DNA of 64,000 nt, from positions 83,698 to 147,697 of the IMG/VR virus record IMGVR_UViG_3300037010_003037; one strand, 5' to 3'. Below, in pieces: positions 53,178 through 62,480 of this stretch; positions within the stretch are counted from its first letter, which is position 1; every line of letters begins with the position of its first letter. The notes beneath the pieces were generated by a model. The model was not told the DNA's origin. It worked only from the letters and a program-made list of their open reading frames with translations, and ran no database searches. The position numbers and the translations under genes were made by a program. The DNA is from a virus.

Positions 53178-53762
53178 ATGAAAAAATCACAACAAAAAGG
53201 TGGTGATGAAAATTTATCTGTCACTAAAAGAAAACGTCGTCCTGGTATGGGCAAAGCAAAGGGAAATAGCTTTGAAAATATAGTTGCTAAAAAACTTACC
53301 GCAGCTTTAACACCACTCAAATTCATCAGAACACAAGGTTCAGGTGCTAGAGTTGGTGGAAAGAATTTTGAAACTATTGGTCAAATGTTTGGCGAGGATG
53401 CACTTAAGCTCTTCGTCGGCGACGTAGTTCCTGTAAATGAAAAAGATTCAGGAGTGGTGTTTAACTTCTCAATAGAGTGCAAATCATACGCAAAATCTGA
53501 TAGTTTTGAAACGATGGTCGCTGGTAATGCGAACATTTTCAAGTGGATTCATGAAGCTATTGACGACGCAGCGAAGGTTAATAAAGTTCCTTTACTTATT
53601 TTCAAGTGGAACCGCTCTCCTATCTATGTCGCCATGTTACATGGTGATAATATTATGCATCAACCACGCATTAGTTTATCTCAAAATGGGTGTATAATTG
53701 ATATCTTTTACTTGGATGATTTACTTCCATCACAAAATTTTTGGATTACTAATAAAGAATAA
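53178..53762 (+). CDS. PD-(D/E)XK nuclease, Holliday-junction-resolvase-like (194 aa)
   Basis: The basic N-terminus is followed by GNSFENIVAKKL (catalytic Glu), RTQGSGARVGG, then FVGDVVPV (Asp) and FSIECKSYA (E-x-K). This order is that of archaeal Hjc/phage resolvase-like PD-(D/E)XK enzymes. The late promoter in front is consistent with a packaging-stage resolvase, the job done in T4 by the unrelated endonuclease VII (gp49), which I do not see in the window. That functional replacement is an inference. Confidence 0.7.
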   Translation: MKKSQQKGGDENLSVTKRKRRPGMGKAKGNSFENIVAKKLTAALTPLKFIRTQGSGARVGGKNFETIGQMFGEDALKLFVGDVVPVNEKDSGVVFNFSIECKSYAKSDSFETMVAGNANIFKWIHEAIDDAAKVNKVPLLIFKWNRSPIYVAMLHGDNIMHQPRISLSQNGCIIDIFYLDDLLPSQNFWITNKE

Positions 53763-53768
53763 AGTATT

Positions 53769-54413
53769 ATGGCACACGGCGATTTTTTACCACGTTGGTT
53801 GGCGCGTGTAAATGTTTACAGACCAACAACTGATTTTTCAGATCTACTTAGAATAGTAGCAAGCTACTATGATATGTATGCTAAAGCGTACACTTATATG
53901 GGACCATGGATAGCAAAGCAGAACGCCATGAATTTCTCAGTTCCAGATAAAGATGAAATTATGGCTGGTATTGGTAAACCAAGATCAACAATAAGCTATA
54001 CAACCTACTCAAAGTTCATTGATGCATTATTTGATTTTGCTATTATGTCTAAGGGTAGAAAGGCTCTTATTAATCCTAACCCATCAACTCATCATTCGGC
54101 TCAGTTTTCACAAAGCACATTTAACATTACTCCTGTTACTGATAATGTTGTTTTACGAGATGAACGAGCTGTTAGAAAACCAGCCAAGACGCTGCATAAG
54201 ATTGAATTTTTTGGAGCAGATCTTCCAGTATACATAGAAAATTTAACCATTAATCCAGATCAAATCAAGTTTATTATTTTACGTCCCAAGCTTGGTAAGC
54301 TTGGGTGTCCTAGCACTAATAAGTGGGAAGTCCTGTTGTACAGACAACCTTATACATATCTTATTGACCATATTGATTCAAATCTAAACCCTCGTTGGAG
54401 CGGAATTATGTGA
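53769..54413 (+). CDS. Late hypothetical protein (214 aa)
   Basis: The gene starts 6 bases after the nuclease gene and shares its late promoter. The product has aromatic-rich helices near the N-terminus (IVASYYDMYAKAYTYMGPW), a low-complexity Ser/Thr/His middle and a beta-rich C-terminus (HKIEFFGADLPVYI, then FIILRPKLGK). No family is recognised. Co-expression with a resolvase suggests head completion or packaging, but nothing in the sequence proves it. Confidence 0.6.
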   Translation: MAHGDFLPRWLARVNVYRPTTDFSDLLRIVASYYDMYAKAYTYMGPWIAKQNAMNFSVPDKDEIMAGIGKPRSTISYTTYSKFIDALFDFAIMSKGRKALINPNPSTHHSAQFSQSTFNITPVTDNVVLRDERAVRKPAKTLHKIEFFGADLPVYIENLTINPDQIKFIILRPKLGKLGCPSTNKWEVLLYRQPYTYLIDHIDSNLNPRWSGIM

Positions 54414-54473
54414 GTTTGTTTAATGAGCACTTCGTTTTCAAAATCTGGACATGATTATCAGTATGTTTCAGCG

Positions 54474-54482
54474 TGATATAAT
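54474..54482 (+). promoter_or_regulatory. Extended -10 promoter (TGATATAAT)
   Basis: TG at 54474-54475 and TATAAT at 54477-54482 form an extended -10, 57 bases before the next ORF. It matches the elements at 2777 and 3839. No clear -35. Confidence 0.5.
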
Positions 54483-54539
54483 TGTTTAGTACATCCCATC
54501 ACTTTAAATTATTTCATATATACTATAAGGAAATGAAAA

Positions 54540-54725
54540 ATGAATTCTAAGCGAGCAAAGAAGTTACGTGCTCTTGTTAAACATTTGCAAGCAAAAGGTG
54601 CAATTAATGAAAATTGGGTTGTCACCGGGAGTGATAAGCAGACTGGTTCACGATTAAATGATCCAGCATGTGGGCGTTCAATCTATCAAGCAATGAAAAA
54701 GCGTGATCTTCTAAACTCTAAATGA
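54540..54725 (+). CDS. Small basic conserved-type phage protein (61 aa)
   Basis: The product is basic and helical at the N-terminus (NSKRAKKLRALVKHL), followed by VTGSDKQTGSRLNDPACGRS, a conserved-looking stretch that I associate with short T4-like ORFs. An AAGGAAA ribosome-binding site precedes the start. The stop overlaps the next gene's ATG, so the two are coupled. Function unknown. Confidence 0.65.
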   Translation: MNSKRAKKLRALVKHLQAKGAINENWVVTGSDKQTGSRLNDPACGRSIYQAMKKRDLLNSK

Positions 54726-56062
54726 TTTATTTTCATCCGGTTCTTACTACAGTTGAAATAGACCATAAACATCCGCTTCATGTGAGTAAGTTCTTTGACT
54801 TAACACGCATGTGGTGGAGCAAACGAAAGGAGCGCCAAGCGATGGTGCTTTCTATCGCTGTTGCATGGTACAACACAACACAACGGTATAGGAAAGCTCC
54901 AGGCTTTATTGAGGAAGAGGTGCTTCTAACGTCTCTTACCAGCAAGGTAAAGGATGCTAAACACATATTAACTAAGTTCTTTATTATCAAGAGAACCGGA
55001 TATAACTTCAATGATGGGAACAAAAGCCCAACGATTGTAAGTCCAAGAAAACTGCCTCAAAAGATGGTTGATGCCATTGAAGGTATCATTAAAGATGTTT
55101 GCTTTTATCCCGGTATAGAACCATTATCTACTAAGCTCACAAAATCAAAGGTGAAAGTGCGTAAGCACCGCTGGTACTATATTCATGAAAGACTGATTAG
55201 TGAATCACGTGAAGATTTAATGCCAGCAGTAAAGTGGCTTTGTGAACAGAATGATCCAATTTATTTCTACTTCCAGCCATCAGGTAAGCTTCAAGCACGT
55301 GACACTTCTGTGTGGCCTATCAAAAGCATTGAAACATGGCCAGGGTGGTTAAGACGAGAGCTATTTGGGAGCGTTGTAGATATTGAAAATGCCTACTGTC
55401 AGTTTCTTGTAAATCACTTGTACAAAAAGTACACTGATAATGAAAATCGTTTAAAGCTCAAGTATCCAGACATTCTAAGAGCAGATCAAGATAAGCAAAA
55501 TTTTCGTGAAGAACTATGTCGGGATGTATTGCGCCTTCCGGTAACAGTTGAAAACATATCTATCGTAAAACGCTTAATTATGGCGCTCGCGAACGGTTCA
55601 AATGCAACTCCGGCTCTTATGGTAAATGGATCAGGGCGATCTGAAGCTGTTAGAATTGTTCTTCAAGCAAATCCTAACTTGAAACCATCAGATCTACTAG
55701 AGATTGGAAAGCGGTTGTCATTTATCGCGAAGCAGTTTAGGGCTGCTAAGAAGGACATTTGCATGTTTGTTCTTGGTTTAAAACCAACCGCGCGAAACTT
55801 AAAGAAAGTGTTTGAGCTTTACTTTGAATGGGAACGTGATGCCCGTTATAAGATGTGGGAAATGACTGGTTTTACAGGCTTAGCACTTCATGATGGGTTA
55901 GATGGAATTCTTATTGATGATTCTGAAGCATTTGTTCGAGAAGTACTAGTGAAGCATGGGCTAAAAGTGCATGTAGAAAATTGCGAAAATGATCCAACTC
56001 TATTAATCAGCACGAATCACAGCCATGATAAAGTAGAAACACTAGAACTAGTGACAGTTTAA
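54722..56062 (+). CDS. Putative family-A-polymerase/single-subunit-RNAP-like protein (446 aa)
   Basis: In order the protein shows PSGKLQARDTSVWPIK (187-201), resembling the TGRL...NIPIR block before motif A in PolA; SVVDIENAYCQFL (Asp220, Gln227), like motif A; IVKRLIMALANGS (Lys283), like T7 RNA polymerase motif B VTKRSVMTLAYGS but with Asn at the Tyr639 position; and LALHDGLDG (His390-Asp391), like motif C HDE/HDS. Spacing A-B is 63 and B-C 107 residues, in the range of these enzymes. The remaining N-terminal ~185 residues are basic and helical. The whole is half the size of T7 RNA polymerase. No exonuclease motif is seen. A replication initiator or primase-polymerase is an alternative. Confidence 0.55.
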   Translation: MIYFHPVLTTVEIDHKHPLHVSKFFDLTRMWWSKRKERQAMVLSIAVAWYNTTQRYRKAPGFIEEEVLLTSLTSKVKDAKHILTKFFIIKRTGYNFNDGNKSPTIVSPRKLPQKMVDAIEGIIKDVCFYPGIEPLSTKLTKSKVKVRKHRWYYIHERLISESREDLMPAVKWLCEQNDPIYFYFQPSGKLQARDTSVWPIKSIETWPGWLRRELFGSVVDIENAYCQFLVNHLYKKYTDNENRLKLKYPDILRADQDKQNFREELCRDVLRLPVTVENISIVKRLIMALANGSNATPALMVNGSGRSEAVRIVLQANPNLKPSDLLEIGKRLSFIAKQFRAAKKDICMFVLGLKPTARNLKKVFELYFEWERDARYKMWEMTGFTGLALHDGLDGILIDDSEAFVREVLVKHGLKVHVENCENDPTLLISTNHSHDKVETLELVTV

Positions 56063-56100
56063 GTTATCTGTGATATTATCCTTATTTGTTTCAGGATTTT

Positions 56101-56130
56101 TAAGCATTAACAAGTAAACGTTAATGCTTA
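56101..56130 (+). other. AT-rich hairpin, 10-bp stem
   Basis: TAAGCATTAA and TTAATGCTTA pair around a ten-base loop, just before the GC-containing terminator. It may reinforce termination or be a processing site. Confidence 0.5.
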
Positions 56131-56136
56131 AAAATA

Positions 56137-56168
56137 AAAAATGGGAGATCTAAAGATCTCCCATTTTT
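56137..56168. terminator. Bidirectional terminator between convergent genes
   Basis: A 15-bp stem (AAAAATGGGAGATCT and its complement) around AA ends in T runs in both directions. It separates the plus-strand 446-residue gene from the minus-strand hub genes. Confidence 0.85.
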
Positions 56169-56200
56169 ACCACCTAAAAGTGTATGAACTCGGTGGCTGA

Positions 56201-56425
56201 TTAGTACACTGGGAACATTGACTTTGATGCCACCTTTAACCGATCATTGATGAAATCAACAGCAATTTCTCTTTCAGCTTGAGACATCATCAATACCTGT
56301 TGATAGCTCCACGCACCTCGAGAATAGTAAGAGATTTCAATTGCTGATCGCACAAGCTGTTTGATTTCTGCTCCAAGGCGTGCAATATACTTTTGCACAG
56401 CTATCATATCTCCAGCTCTAATCAT
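56201..56425 (-). CDS. Small baseplate-hub assembly protein (gp51-like type)
   Basis: The 74-residue helical protein contains SYYSRGAWSYQQVLMMSQAE followed by REIAVDF, the pattern of small hub or tail assembly chaperones encoded right after gp26 in T4-like phages. Its start overlaps the gp26-like stop by 4 bases (ATGA), so translation is coupled. It would act in assembly rather than stay in the particle. Confidence 0.62.
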   Translation of the reverse strand: MIRAGDMIAVQKYIARLGAEIKQLVRSAIEISYYSRGAWSYQQVLMMSQAEREIAVDFINDRLKVASKSMFPVY

Positions 56426-57216
56426 TCTGTGAAAAAAGACACTGGATTAATTGGAATTTCAACATCAAAGTCCTCACCACAATCACGGCAATTACACGTC
56501 CATTTTAGATCTGGCCCCCAATCATTAATGCTCTCTGATTTTTGCGCTATACGGTTGATAAATGTCGTTGGTACTTTTCTCAACCATTCCTCAATAAGCT
56601 TAGGATCAGTTACATCATCAACTTGGTTTACCACTGCCAAAAGCATCATGATAAGGTTGTTCTGCTGGTCTTCAACAGTAATTTCAGTCTTTGTCTGATT
56701 TGTTCGAATCAAGTCCAGAATCTGAGAATATCTGTTAGGGTTCATTTTAACTATCTGCCCATTTGGCATAACAACAGTGTAAAGCTTGTCAACCTGGGTA
56801 GGATCAAGCATCTTCATCCTGCTTATCATCTGATCTATATCAGCAATATAGCTATGTTCTTTTGCACCTTCACATGTGTGCTTTGCAGTAAATTCATAAT
56901 TCGGACCGTATGTAACAGTTCGAAGAAACATCATTATAGCGTCAACATCTTTTGAAAGTAGTTCAGAAGGTTTGTTGATTCCGCTGACGCACGTTTTAAA
57001 GACAGTATTAATAGCTGCTCCTGAAAACAGCTGATCTGGGTTCTTCAAAACGATTTCATCTAGTGCTGACATTGGCTGAACGTGAATTTCACCATCTTTG
57101 ACTGATGGATCAAGTTCGCCGTCCTTATAGAAAATTCCTCGTGATGGAAGTTGAAAAATTCTTCCAGGTAATTTAAGCTGTGCTAACAGCGGATTAGAGC
57201 CATTTTCTGACATCAT
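56422..57216 (-). CDS. 26: Baseplate hub assembly protein (gp26-like)
   Basis: The 264-residue protein opens with LPGRIFQLPSRGIFYKDGE, then GEIHVQPMSALDEIVLKNPD and AINTVFKTCVSGINKP, the conserved N-terminal region of T4 gp26-type proteins. The C-terminus has a CNCRDCGEDF cluster that could bind zinc, with CEG earlier as a possible partner. It is longer than T4 gp26 (208 aa). In this family the protein helps build the hub around the tape measure, whose gene is divergently transcribed next door. Confidence 0.78.
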   Translation of the reverse strand: MMSENGSNPLLAQLKLPGRIFQLPSRGIFYKDGELDPSVKDGEIHVQPMSALDEIVLKNPDQLFSGAAINTVFKTCVSGINKPSELLSKDVDAIMMFLRTVTYGPNYEFTAKHTCEGAKEHSYIADIDQMISRMKMLDPTQVDKLYTVVMPNGQIVKMNPNRYSQILDLIRTNQTKTEITVEDQQNNLIMMLLAVVNQVDDVTDPKLIEEWLRKVPTTFINRIAQKSESINDWGPDLKWTCNCRDCGEDFDVEIPINPVSFFTE

Positions 57217-57299
57217 GATCTCCTATATTTTTGAAATATCTTATATTGATGAATTAATCCACGATTAAAGATCGTGTATTTTTCTCACATGACTATGAT

Positions 57300-57307
57300 T
57301 ATAAATA
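57300..57307 (+). promoter_or_regulatory. T4-type late promoter (TATAAATA), plus strand
   Basis: An exact TATAAATA lies 45 bases before the tape measure gene. It is only 8 bases from an oppositely oriented late element at 57316. Confidence 0.8.
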
Positions 57308-57315
57308 TGCAAATG

Positions 57316-57323
57316 TATTTATT
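57316..57323 (-). promoter_or_regulatory. T4-type late promoter variant (AATAAATA), minus strand
   Basis: The plus strand reads TATTTATT. It is 93 bases upstream of the gp26-like start on the minus strand and would fire toward it. Confidence 0.5.
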
Positions 57324-57351
57324 TGCTTTCCAATATCACTAGAATCACACA

Positions 57352-60300
57352 ATGGATCAAAACCAAAGACAGTTACTTGATATTTTAAATGATCTACGAA
57401 AGAACATTGTTTTGATGACACATCACGGAACAATGTCTGGAAATTCATCATCTGCAAAATCAGCCAACAAACATTTTGGCTCAAATGCTATTGATGAAGC
57501 GGTTATCGATGAATATGAACGCGAGATTCGTTTGGGTTCGAAGACTATTGGTTTTCAAAATAAAGCAATTAAAAATGTTATTCAGGCTACTCGCAAGCTT
57601 ACTGAAGCGTATGCAAATACTGCGCTTTCAGAAAAAGATAAACAAGACAGAATTGCTGAAGCATCTAAAGTTCTTTCTGAATCCTTAATCAGATCATCAA
57701 AAATTCAACAACGACTTGCTGTTGAGTACAATAAATTAGCAAATCTTTCAGTTCCTGAGCAATTACTTGCTTTTAAGAATCTAGTAAAAGGTTCTGATTC
57801 TCTTTCTAATGAGCTAAGCAAATATGCTCGAAATTCATCTCTTCTTAGTGCTGCTCTTATAAAGCGCGCCAATGAAATTGATCATGACACAGAGTCGCTT
57901 GATTATAGTCGTTACATAAGTGATCTTGCAAAGGCAGCAGCTGTTTTACCAAAGAGCTTGCTTAAAGGAGCTGGTGTCATAGATGAATACACAGATGCGT
58001 TTGGAGAATACGTCGCGGAGTTTAAAGATAATCTACATGCTGAAGACTTTGCTGCTCTTCGAGCTAAAATTGGACAAGCAGAAGTTATTTTATCAGAGGC
58101 ATTTGATGGTATCGAGTCTCTTGGATTCGGTAACATTCAAGATATCTTGAAAAAAGGTCTAGCAAATGTCCATGCAGAAGCACAAAGTCCTGAGAATGCA
58201 GGTAATGGTGGGTCAAAACCGATTGAAGATGCCTTGTTGGCAACTGCTGTCGGTCTAAGAAATATTGGTATTAAATTACCAGAAGAAATTTCAAATGCTA
58301 TTGATAATATTTTATCTGGTAAGTCTAATGAGACCTACGCCAATGATATTGCAGCAATTGCAAAAGAACTTCAATCTTTTTATAATGCGACAGATGTTGG
58401 TAAAAAAGGTTTGGATGAGCTTGCAAAGTCAGTTAATTCTTTTAATGGAGCTATTACGAGAAATTACCTTACACTTGAAGGCATTTCAAATAATTTAGCC
58501 AAGAAGTTAGGCGATTTAGTGACATTTTCTGGAACTGTAGCTGCACTTAAAAAGGTTTGGGATAGTCTTGCTGAGGTTTACAAGGAAATAAGTTCATTTA
58601 ATATAGCGCAACTTCCTGAGACATTCTTACAAGTCCAAGGTCAGGCCATTGATATGGGCATGAGCTTTGAAGACACAGTGAAGTTTATGCAGGAAAATAA
58701 GCGCGTTATGGGCTTATATGGTAAGCAAAATTTTGATTTATTAAGAAAAGGTCTAGACAACACATTTAACCAATTTGGTTACACATTTAAACAAGCTTCT
58801 GAGATGTTTGGCCCTGCAATAGAAGCTGCTATTGATTCATCTGTTAACATTAAGGATGGTAACGCGCTCAATGATTACATAAAAGATACTATGGAATCAT
58901 TCCAGAAAATTGCTGGATTGCTTAATGTTAGTGCTGTTGAGTACCAAAAATTAAATTTAGAGCTTTATAACACCCCAGAAATTTTGGGTCAAATGCTTGG
59001 GATGACAACACAGCAAACTCGAGTATATGAAAAGAGTTTACGTCAACAGCGTGATCAAATAGCTCTTAACGGCGTAAGTCTTCAACAAGCCAATGAAATC
59101 ATTAAAGCCCAAGAAGCCCAAAAAAGAGCTAAGATTACTGATCGCTTTAGAGCGGCCGCTATGCAACAGCTGATAGGAAATATGATCGGCATGGATCCAT
59201 CTGAAGTTAGTGAGTTATCTGATCTCTCAAGACGAACAGGCAAAACTGATGAAGAACAGCAAAGATATCAAGAACTTTCGAAGAAATTTGCTGCTGGTTT
59301 TTCACAGTATGAGCAAGATGTCTATAGTACAGACAATTATGGTGGTCAAGCATTTGTTGAAAAAATGAAAGAGTCGCTTCCTCCTTTTCTTCAGCAGATT
59401 TTACAGTCTGAAATACCTGCTGTCAAAGCTGATAAAGCAAACGCTGGCGCAACTCCTGAAGAAGCCAAGCGTGCTGAAGAAGCAGCTAAAGGAAGTAAAA
59501 TGGTGGCGATTTTTGGTGATGCACTTAACACCGTTTCATCATTCATTAATAATTCTTTAGTATCTACTGTTAGTTCGGCATCTATAGCATTGTTTGCATT
59601 GTCAGGTTCAGCCACAAAAGCAGCATTAGCGTTAAATGCTATAGGTAAAGGTGGTGGACTTGGTAATATTTTTGATGATTTAGGTAAACCCGGTGGACCA
59701 GGTGGACCAGGTAAACCTACTGAACCAGGTAAACCTACTGAACCAGGTAAACCTACTGAACCAGGTAAACCTACTGAACCAGGTAAACCAGGTGGATCAG
59801 GTAAACCAGGTGGATCAGGTAAACTTGGTGGCTCGATACTTGAGGCAGGTAAAGATTTGTTTGTGAGAAATAAATTTGGCTTAGCTAGTATGGGTGTTGG
59901 ATTAGCAACAGATATTGGTAGTTACGCGCTCAATAAGACAGGACATGAAAAAGCAGCCGCAGCAACTGATTTGCTTGGTAGTACAGCATCATGGGCATTA
60001 GCTGGAGCGCAGCTCGGGTCAATTATTCCTGGAATAGGAACTGCTGGAGGTGCCGTGGCTGGTGGGATTCTTGGCGCAATCAAAAGCATTGCGTTAGATG
60101 GTACGCTCGGTACAATTTTCGGATCTTCAGATACTGCTGGTAATACTGATCAACAACCTGCTACACCTCAACAATCTATACCTCAACAATCTATACCTCA
60201 ACAATCTATACCTCAACAATCTATACCTCAACAATCTATACCTCAACAATCTATACCTCAACAATCTACACCATATGTTTTTTCTGATAAAATTCAAAAA

Positions 60301-60741
60301 GATATCAGAAATAAGTTTTTATCATTACAAAACAGCACCGATACTAATCAACAATTTACACCACTACAATCTGATACACCATATGTTTTTTCTGATAAAA
60401 TTCAAAAAGATATCAGAAATAAGTTTTTATCATCGTCTATTACTGGAATGCCAATATCGTCAGCACCGATTGCTCCATTATCTGATCAATCAGCATCAAA
60501 CGAACCTGTAAATAATAATCAAGGAATACAATCACTTAATGGTGTATTAAACGTTAATGATGCAGCTACACATGAACAATTAGCATTAATTGCACAGCAA
60601 TTAATGGAAGCTGTGAAAATTTTATCTGAAATTTCAACAGCTAATGAAGAAGCACCACAATTACCGCGCTCTCCGCTTGGAGCTAATCTAAAACCAGCAA
60701 TTCCAACATCAATATCCTACATCAGTGGTAGGGCAATGTAA
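57352..60741 (+). CDS. Probable tail tape measure protein (1129 aa)
   Basis: The protein is mostly long helices ([20 protein letters not shown] and similar), has a hydrophobic Gly/Ala-rich region near the C-terminus ([30 protein letters not shown]), and carries Pro-rich spacers, all common in tape measures. It sits beside the hub assembly genes gp26/gp51. At about 0.15 nm per residue it would specify a tail near 170 nm, but it is nearly twice T4 gp29 (590 aa). Two tandem repeats and one 58-base duplication lie in the last quarter. Confidence 0.75.
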   Translation: MDQNQRQLLDILNDLRKNIVLMTHHGTMSGNSSSAKSANKHFGSNAIDEAVIDEYEREIRLGSKTIGFQNKAIKNVIQATRKLTEAYANTALSEKDKQDRIAEASKVLSESLIRSSKIQQRLAVEYNKLANLSVPEQLLAFKNLVKGSDSLSNELSKYARNSSLLSAALIKRANEIDHDTESLDYSRYISDLAKAAAVLPKSLLKGAGVIDEYTDAFGEYVAEFKDNLHAEDFAALRAKIGQAEVILSEAFDGIESLGFGNIQDILKKGLANVHAEAQSPENAGNGGSKPIEDALLATAVGLRNIGIKLPEEISNAIDNILSGKSNETYANDIAAIAKELQSFYNATDVGKKGLDELAKSVNSFNGAITRNYLTLEGISNNLAKKLGDLVTFSGTVAALKKVWDSLAEVYKEISSFNIAQLPETFLQVQGQAIDMGMSFEDTVKFMQENKRVMGLYGKQNFDLLRKGLDNTFNQFGYTFKQASEMFGPAIEAAIDSSVNIKDGNALNDYIKDTMESFQKIAGLLNVSAVEYQKLNLELYNTPEILGQMLGMTTQQTRVYEKSLRQQRDQIALNGVSLQQANEIIKAQEAQKRAKITDRFRAAAMQQLIGNMIGMDPSEVSELSDLSRRTGKTDEEQQRYQELSKKFAAGFSQYEQDVYSTDNYGGQAFVEKMKESLPPFLQQILQSEIPAVKADKANAGATPEEAKRAEEAAKGSKMVAIFGDALNTVSSFINNSLVSTVSSASIALFALSGSATKAALALNAIGKGGGLGNIFDDLGKPGGPGGPGKPTEPGKPTEPGKPTEPGKPTEPGKPGGSGKPGGSGKLGGSILEAGKDLFVRNKFGLASMGVGLATDIGSYALNKTGHEKAAAATDLLGSTASWALAGAQLGSIIPGIGTAGGAVAGGILGAIKSIALDGTLGTIFGSSDTAGNTDQQPATPQQSIPQQSIPQQSIPQQSIPQQSIPQQSIPQQSTPYVFSDKIQKDIRNKFLSLQNSTDTNQQFTPLQSDTPYVFSDKIQKDIRNKFLSSSITGMPISSAPIAPLSDQSASNEPVNNNQGIQSLNGVLNVNDAATHEQLALIAQQLMEAVKILSEISTANEEAPQLPRSPLGANLKPAIPTSISYISGRAM
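59707..59778 (+). repeat. 18-base tandem repeat encoding PGKPTE
   Basis: CCAGGTAAACCTACTGAA repeats four times in a row, then continues as diverged PGKPGGSGK units. It forms a flexible Pro/Gly linker in the tape measure protein. Confidence 0.95.
60166..60270 (+). repeat. 15-base tandem repeat encoding PQQSI (seven copies)
   Basis: CCTCAACAATCTATA repeats seven times with a single base change in the last copy. The near identity indicates recent expansion. Confidence 0.95.
60268..60433 (+). repeat. 58-base direct repeat within the tape measure gene
   Basis: Positions 60268-60325 recur exactly at 60376-60433, encoding the duplicated peptide [19 protein letters not shown]. The copies are 108 bases apart and in frame. 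Confidence 0.95.
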
Positions 60742-60750
60742 AAATACATT

Positions 60751-62448
60751 ATGGCACAATGGACTAATTATTTTCGAATCATAACACCAGCTTCTAGAAA
60801 AGCATCATATACCAGCCCGCCTAATTCAGTATTAGATGATGGGGTGGACGTTAATACAGCTGGATATGCAGCCTTTTCTACTGTTTCATGGTTTTCAAAC
60901 CTAATGAAAGGCGCTGCTTCAAGATTGCAACGTTATAAGCAGTATGATTCTATGGACACGGGTGATGTTACCCGTGCTCTAGACATTATAGCTGAAGAAA
61001 TTAGTAACCCAGATAAGCGCACCGGTTTACCGTTCATCATTCAATATCAGACTGAAGAAAATAAAAATGTTGCTGACACCACTGCAACAACGATTCGGGC
61101 AGCCCTTCGACATTGGGCAAAATTTCACGCTCTTAATAAGAAAGTATTCAACGTTGCCCGTTGTATGGTGAAGTATGGTGACTGCTTTTTTAGAAAAGTT
61201 TCTGACACTGAGAAGTGGGAGTACATTCACCCGACCCGTGTTATTGGTATTGAAATTAATCGTAAGGGTGAGAAGGTTGCATATCACATTCGTCCATCTA
61301 GCTATGGGCAGGCAACCAGTGCCTACGGTTCTCAACAAACTGAATCTGTTGAAATTACACCAGCTGAAGCAATGATTCATTTCACTTTATCTGATGAGAT
61401 GGGTGATTCTGCACCATTTGGTCTTTCTGTTCTTCAATCCGCTTATAAGGATTGGCAGAAATTAATTATGTTGGAAGATGCTTCCATAATCTATAGAATA
61501 GTAAGAGCACCAGAACGTCGTGTGTTTTATATCGATGTAGGTAATATACCACCACAACGGGTAAAGCAGTATTTGGATCAAATTAAAAATGACATTCGTC
61601 AGAAGAGAATGCCAAACACTAACAACGCAAACCAAACTGATTCTAAATACAATCCAGAATCTATTCAAGAAGATTATTTCTTTCCAGTCACCGCAGCAGG
61701 CCGTGGATCACGTGTTGAAACTATGCCTGGTGGTGCCACATGGGAAATCCCAGAACTTGATTATTTTCTTAATAAGGTCTTTCGTGCCCTTCGTGTTCCC
61801 ACATCGTATATGCGTGGTCCTGATGCGCAAGGCGCTCAATACTCTGATGGTAAGGTAGGTATTGCTTATATTGAAGAACTTCGCTTTGCCAACTATATCA
61901 TTCGTCTTCAGGCAGCTCTTGAAGAAGTCTTTGATGCACAATTCAAAATTTATTTGCAAGTAACAGGAATTAATATTGATCCTGAACTTTTTACGCTTAA
62001 GTTACCCGAGCCTCAGAACTTCGCATTATATCGTCAGGCAGCACTTGACGCAGATCTTATTAACTCCTTCAATTCTATTGAAGGCGTCAAGTATCTATCA
62101 AAGCGCTTTATACTGAAGCGCTATCTAGGTTTAACTGAAGATGATATCCAAATGAATGAAGCAATGCTTAAACAAGAACGTAGCATTGAAGATCAAGCAG
62201 CTGTTAGCGAGCTACAGCAGATATATGACCCGGCCGTTTATGAAAATCGTGATGAGGTTAAGGTAGAAGAACCTGAGTCAGAACCTGAGTCAGAACCTGA
62301 GTCAGAACCTGAGTCAGAACCTGAGTCAGAACCTGAGTCAGAACCTGAGTCAGAAGCAACACCCCAAGAAAAAAATCAGTCTGAAAAAAATGATGAAGAT
62401 ATAGATTTAAGTACTTCAAGTGATAAAAATGAAGAAACACCACAATAA
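60751..62448 (+). CDS. 20: Portal protein (gp20-like)
   Basis: The 565-residue protein resembles T4 gp20 (524 aa): the N-terminal VTRALDIIAEEISNPDK, WEYIHPTRVIGIEI, SVLQSAYKDWQKLIMLEDAS, VRAPERRVFYIDVGNIPP and RVPTSYMRGPDAQGAQYSDG are portal features. It ends in an EPES repeat followed by a charged tail. The portal is the DNA entry ring at one head vertex. It lies 9 bases after the tape measure gene and before the prohead protease, the T4 gene order gp20-gp21. Confidence 0.92.
   Translation: MAQWTNYFRIITPASRKASYTSPPNSVLDDGVDVNTAGYAAFSTVSWFSNLMKGAASRLQRYKQYDSMDTGDVTRALDIIAEEISNPDKRTGLPFIIQYQTEENKNVADTTATTIRAALRHWAKFHALNKKVFNVARCMVKYGDCFFRKVSDTEKWEYIHPTRVIGIEINRKGEKVAYHIRPSSYGQATSAYGSQQTESVEITPAEAMIHFTLSDEMGDSAPFGLSVLQSAYKDWQKLIMLEDASIIYRIVRAPERRVFYIDVGNIPPQRVKQYLDQIKNDIRQKRMPNTNNANQTDSKYNPESIQEDYFFPVTAAGRGSRVETMPGGATWEIPELDYFLNKVFRALRVPTSYMRGPDAQGAQYSDGKVGIAYIEELRFANYIIRLQAALEEVFDAQFKIYLQVTGINIDPELFTLKLPEPQNFALYRQAALDADLINSFNSIEGVKYLSKRFILKRYLGLTEDDIQMNEAMLKQERSIEDQAAVSELQQIYDPAVYENRDEVKVEEPESEPESEPESEPESEPESEPESEPESEATPQEKNQSEKNDEDIDLSTSSDKNEETPQ
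62269..62352 (+). repeat. 12-base tandem repeat encoding EPES (seven copies)
   Basis: GAACCTGAGTCA repeats seven times without change in the portal C-terminus, giving an acidic disordered tail. Perfect identity suggests recent slippage. Confidence 0.96.
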
Positions 62449-62480
62449 TATTTCTTTTTAACGTATTATCTGTGTTAATC

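Noticed and set aside
60166-60270. Tandem repeats as a CRISPR array
   Set aside because: Copies are directly adjacent without unique spacers and are in frame within the tape measure gene.
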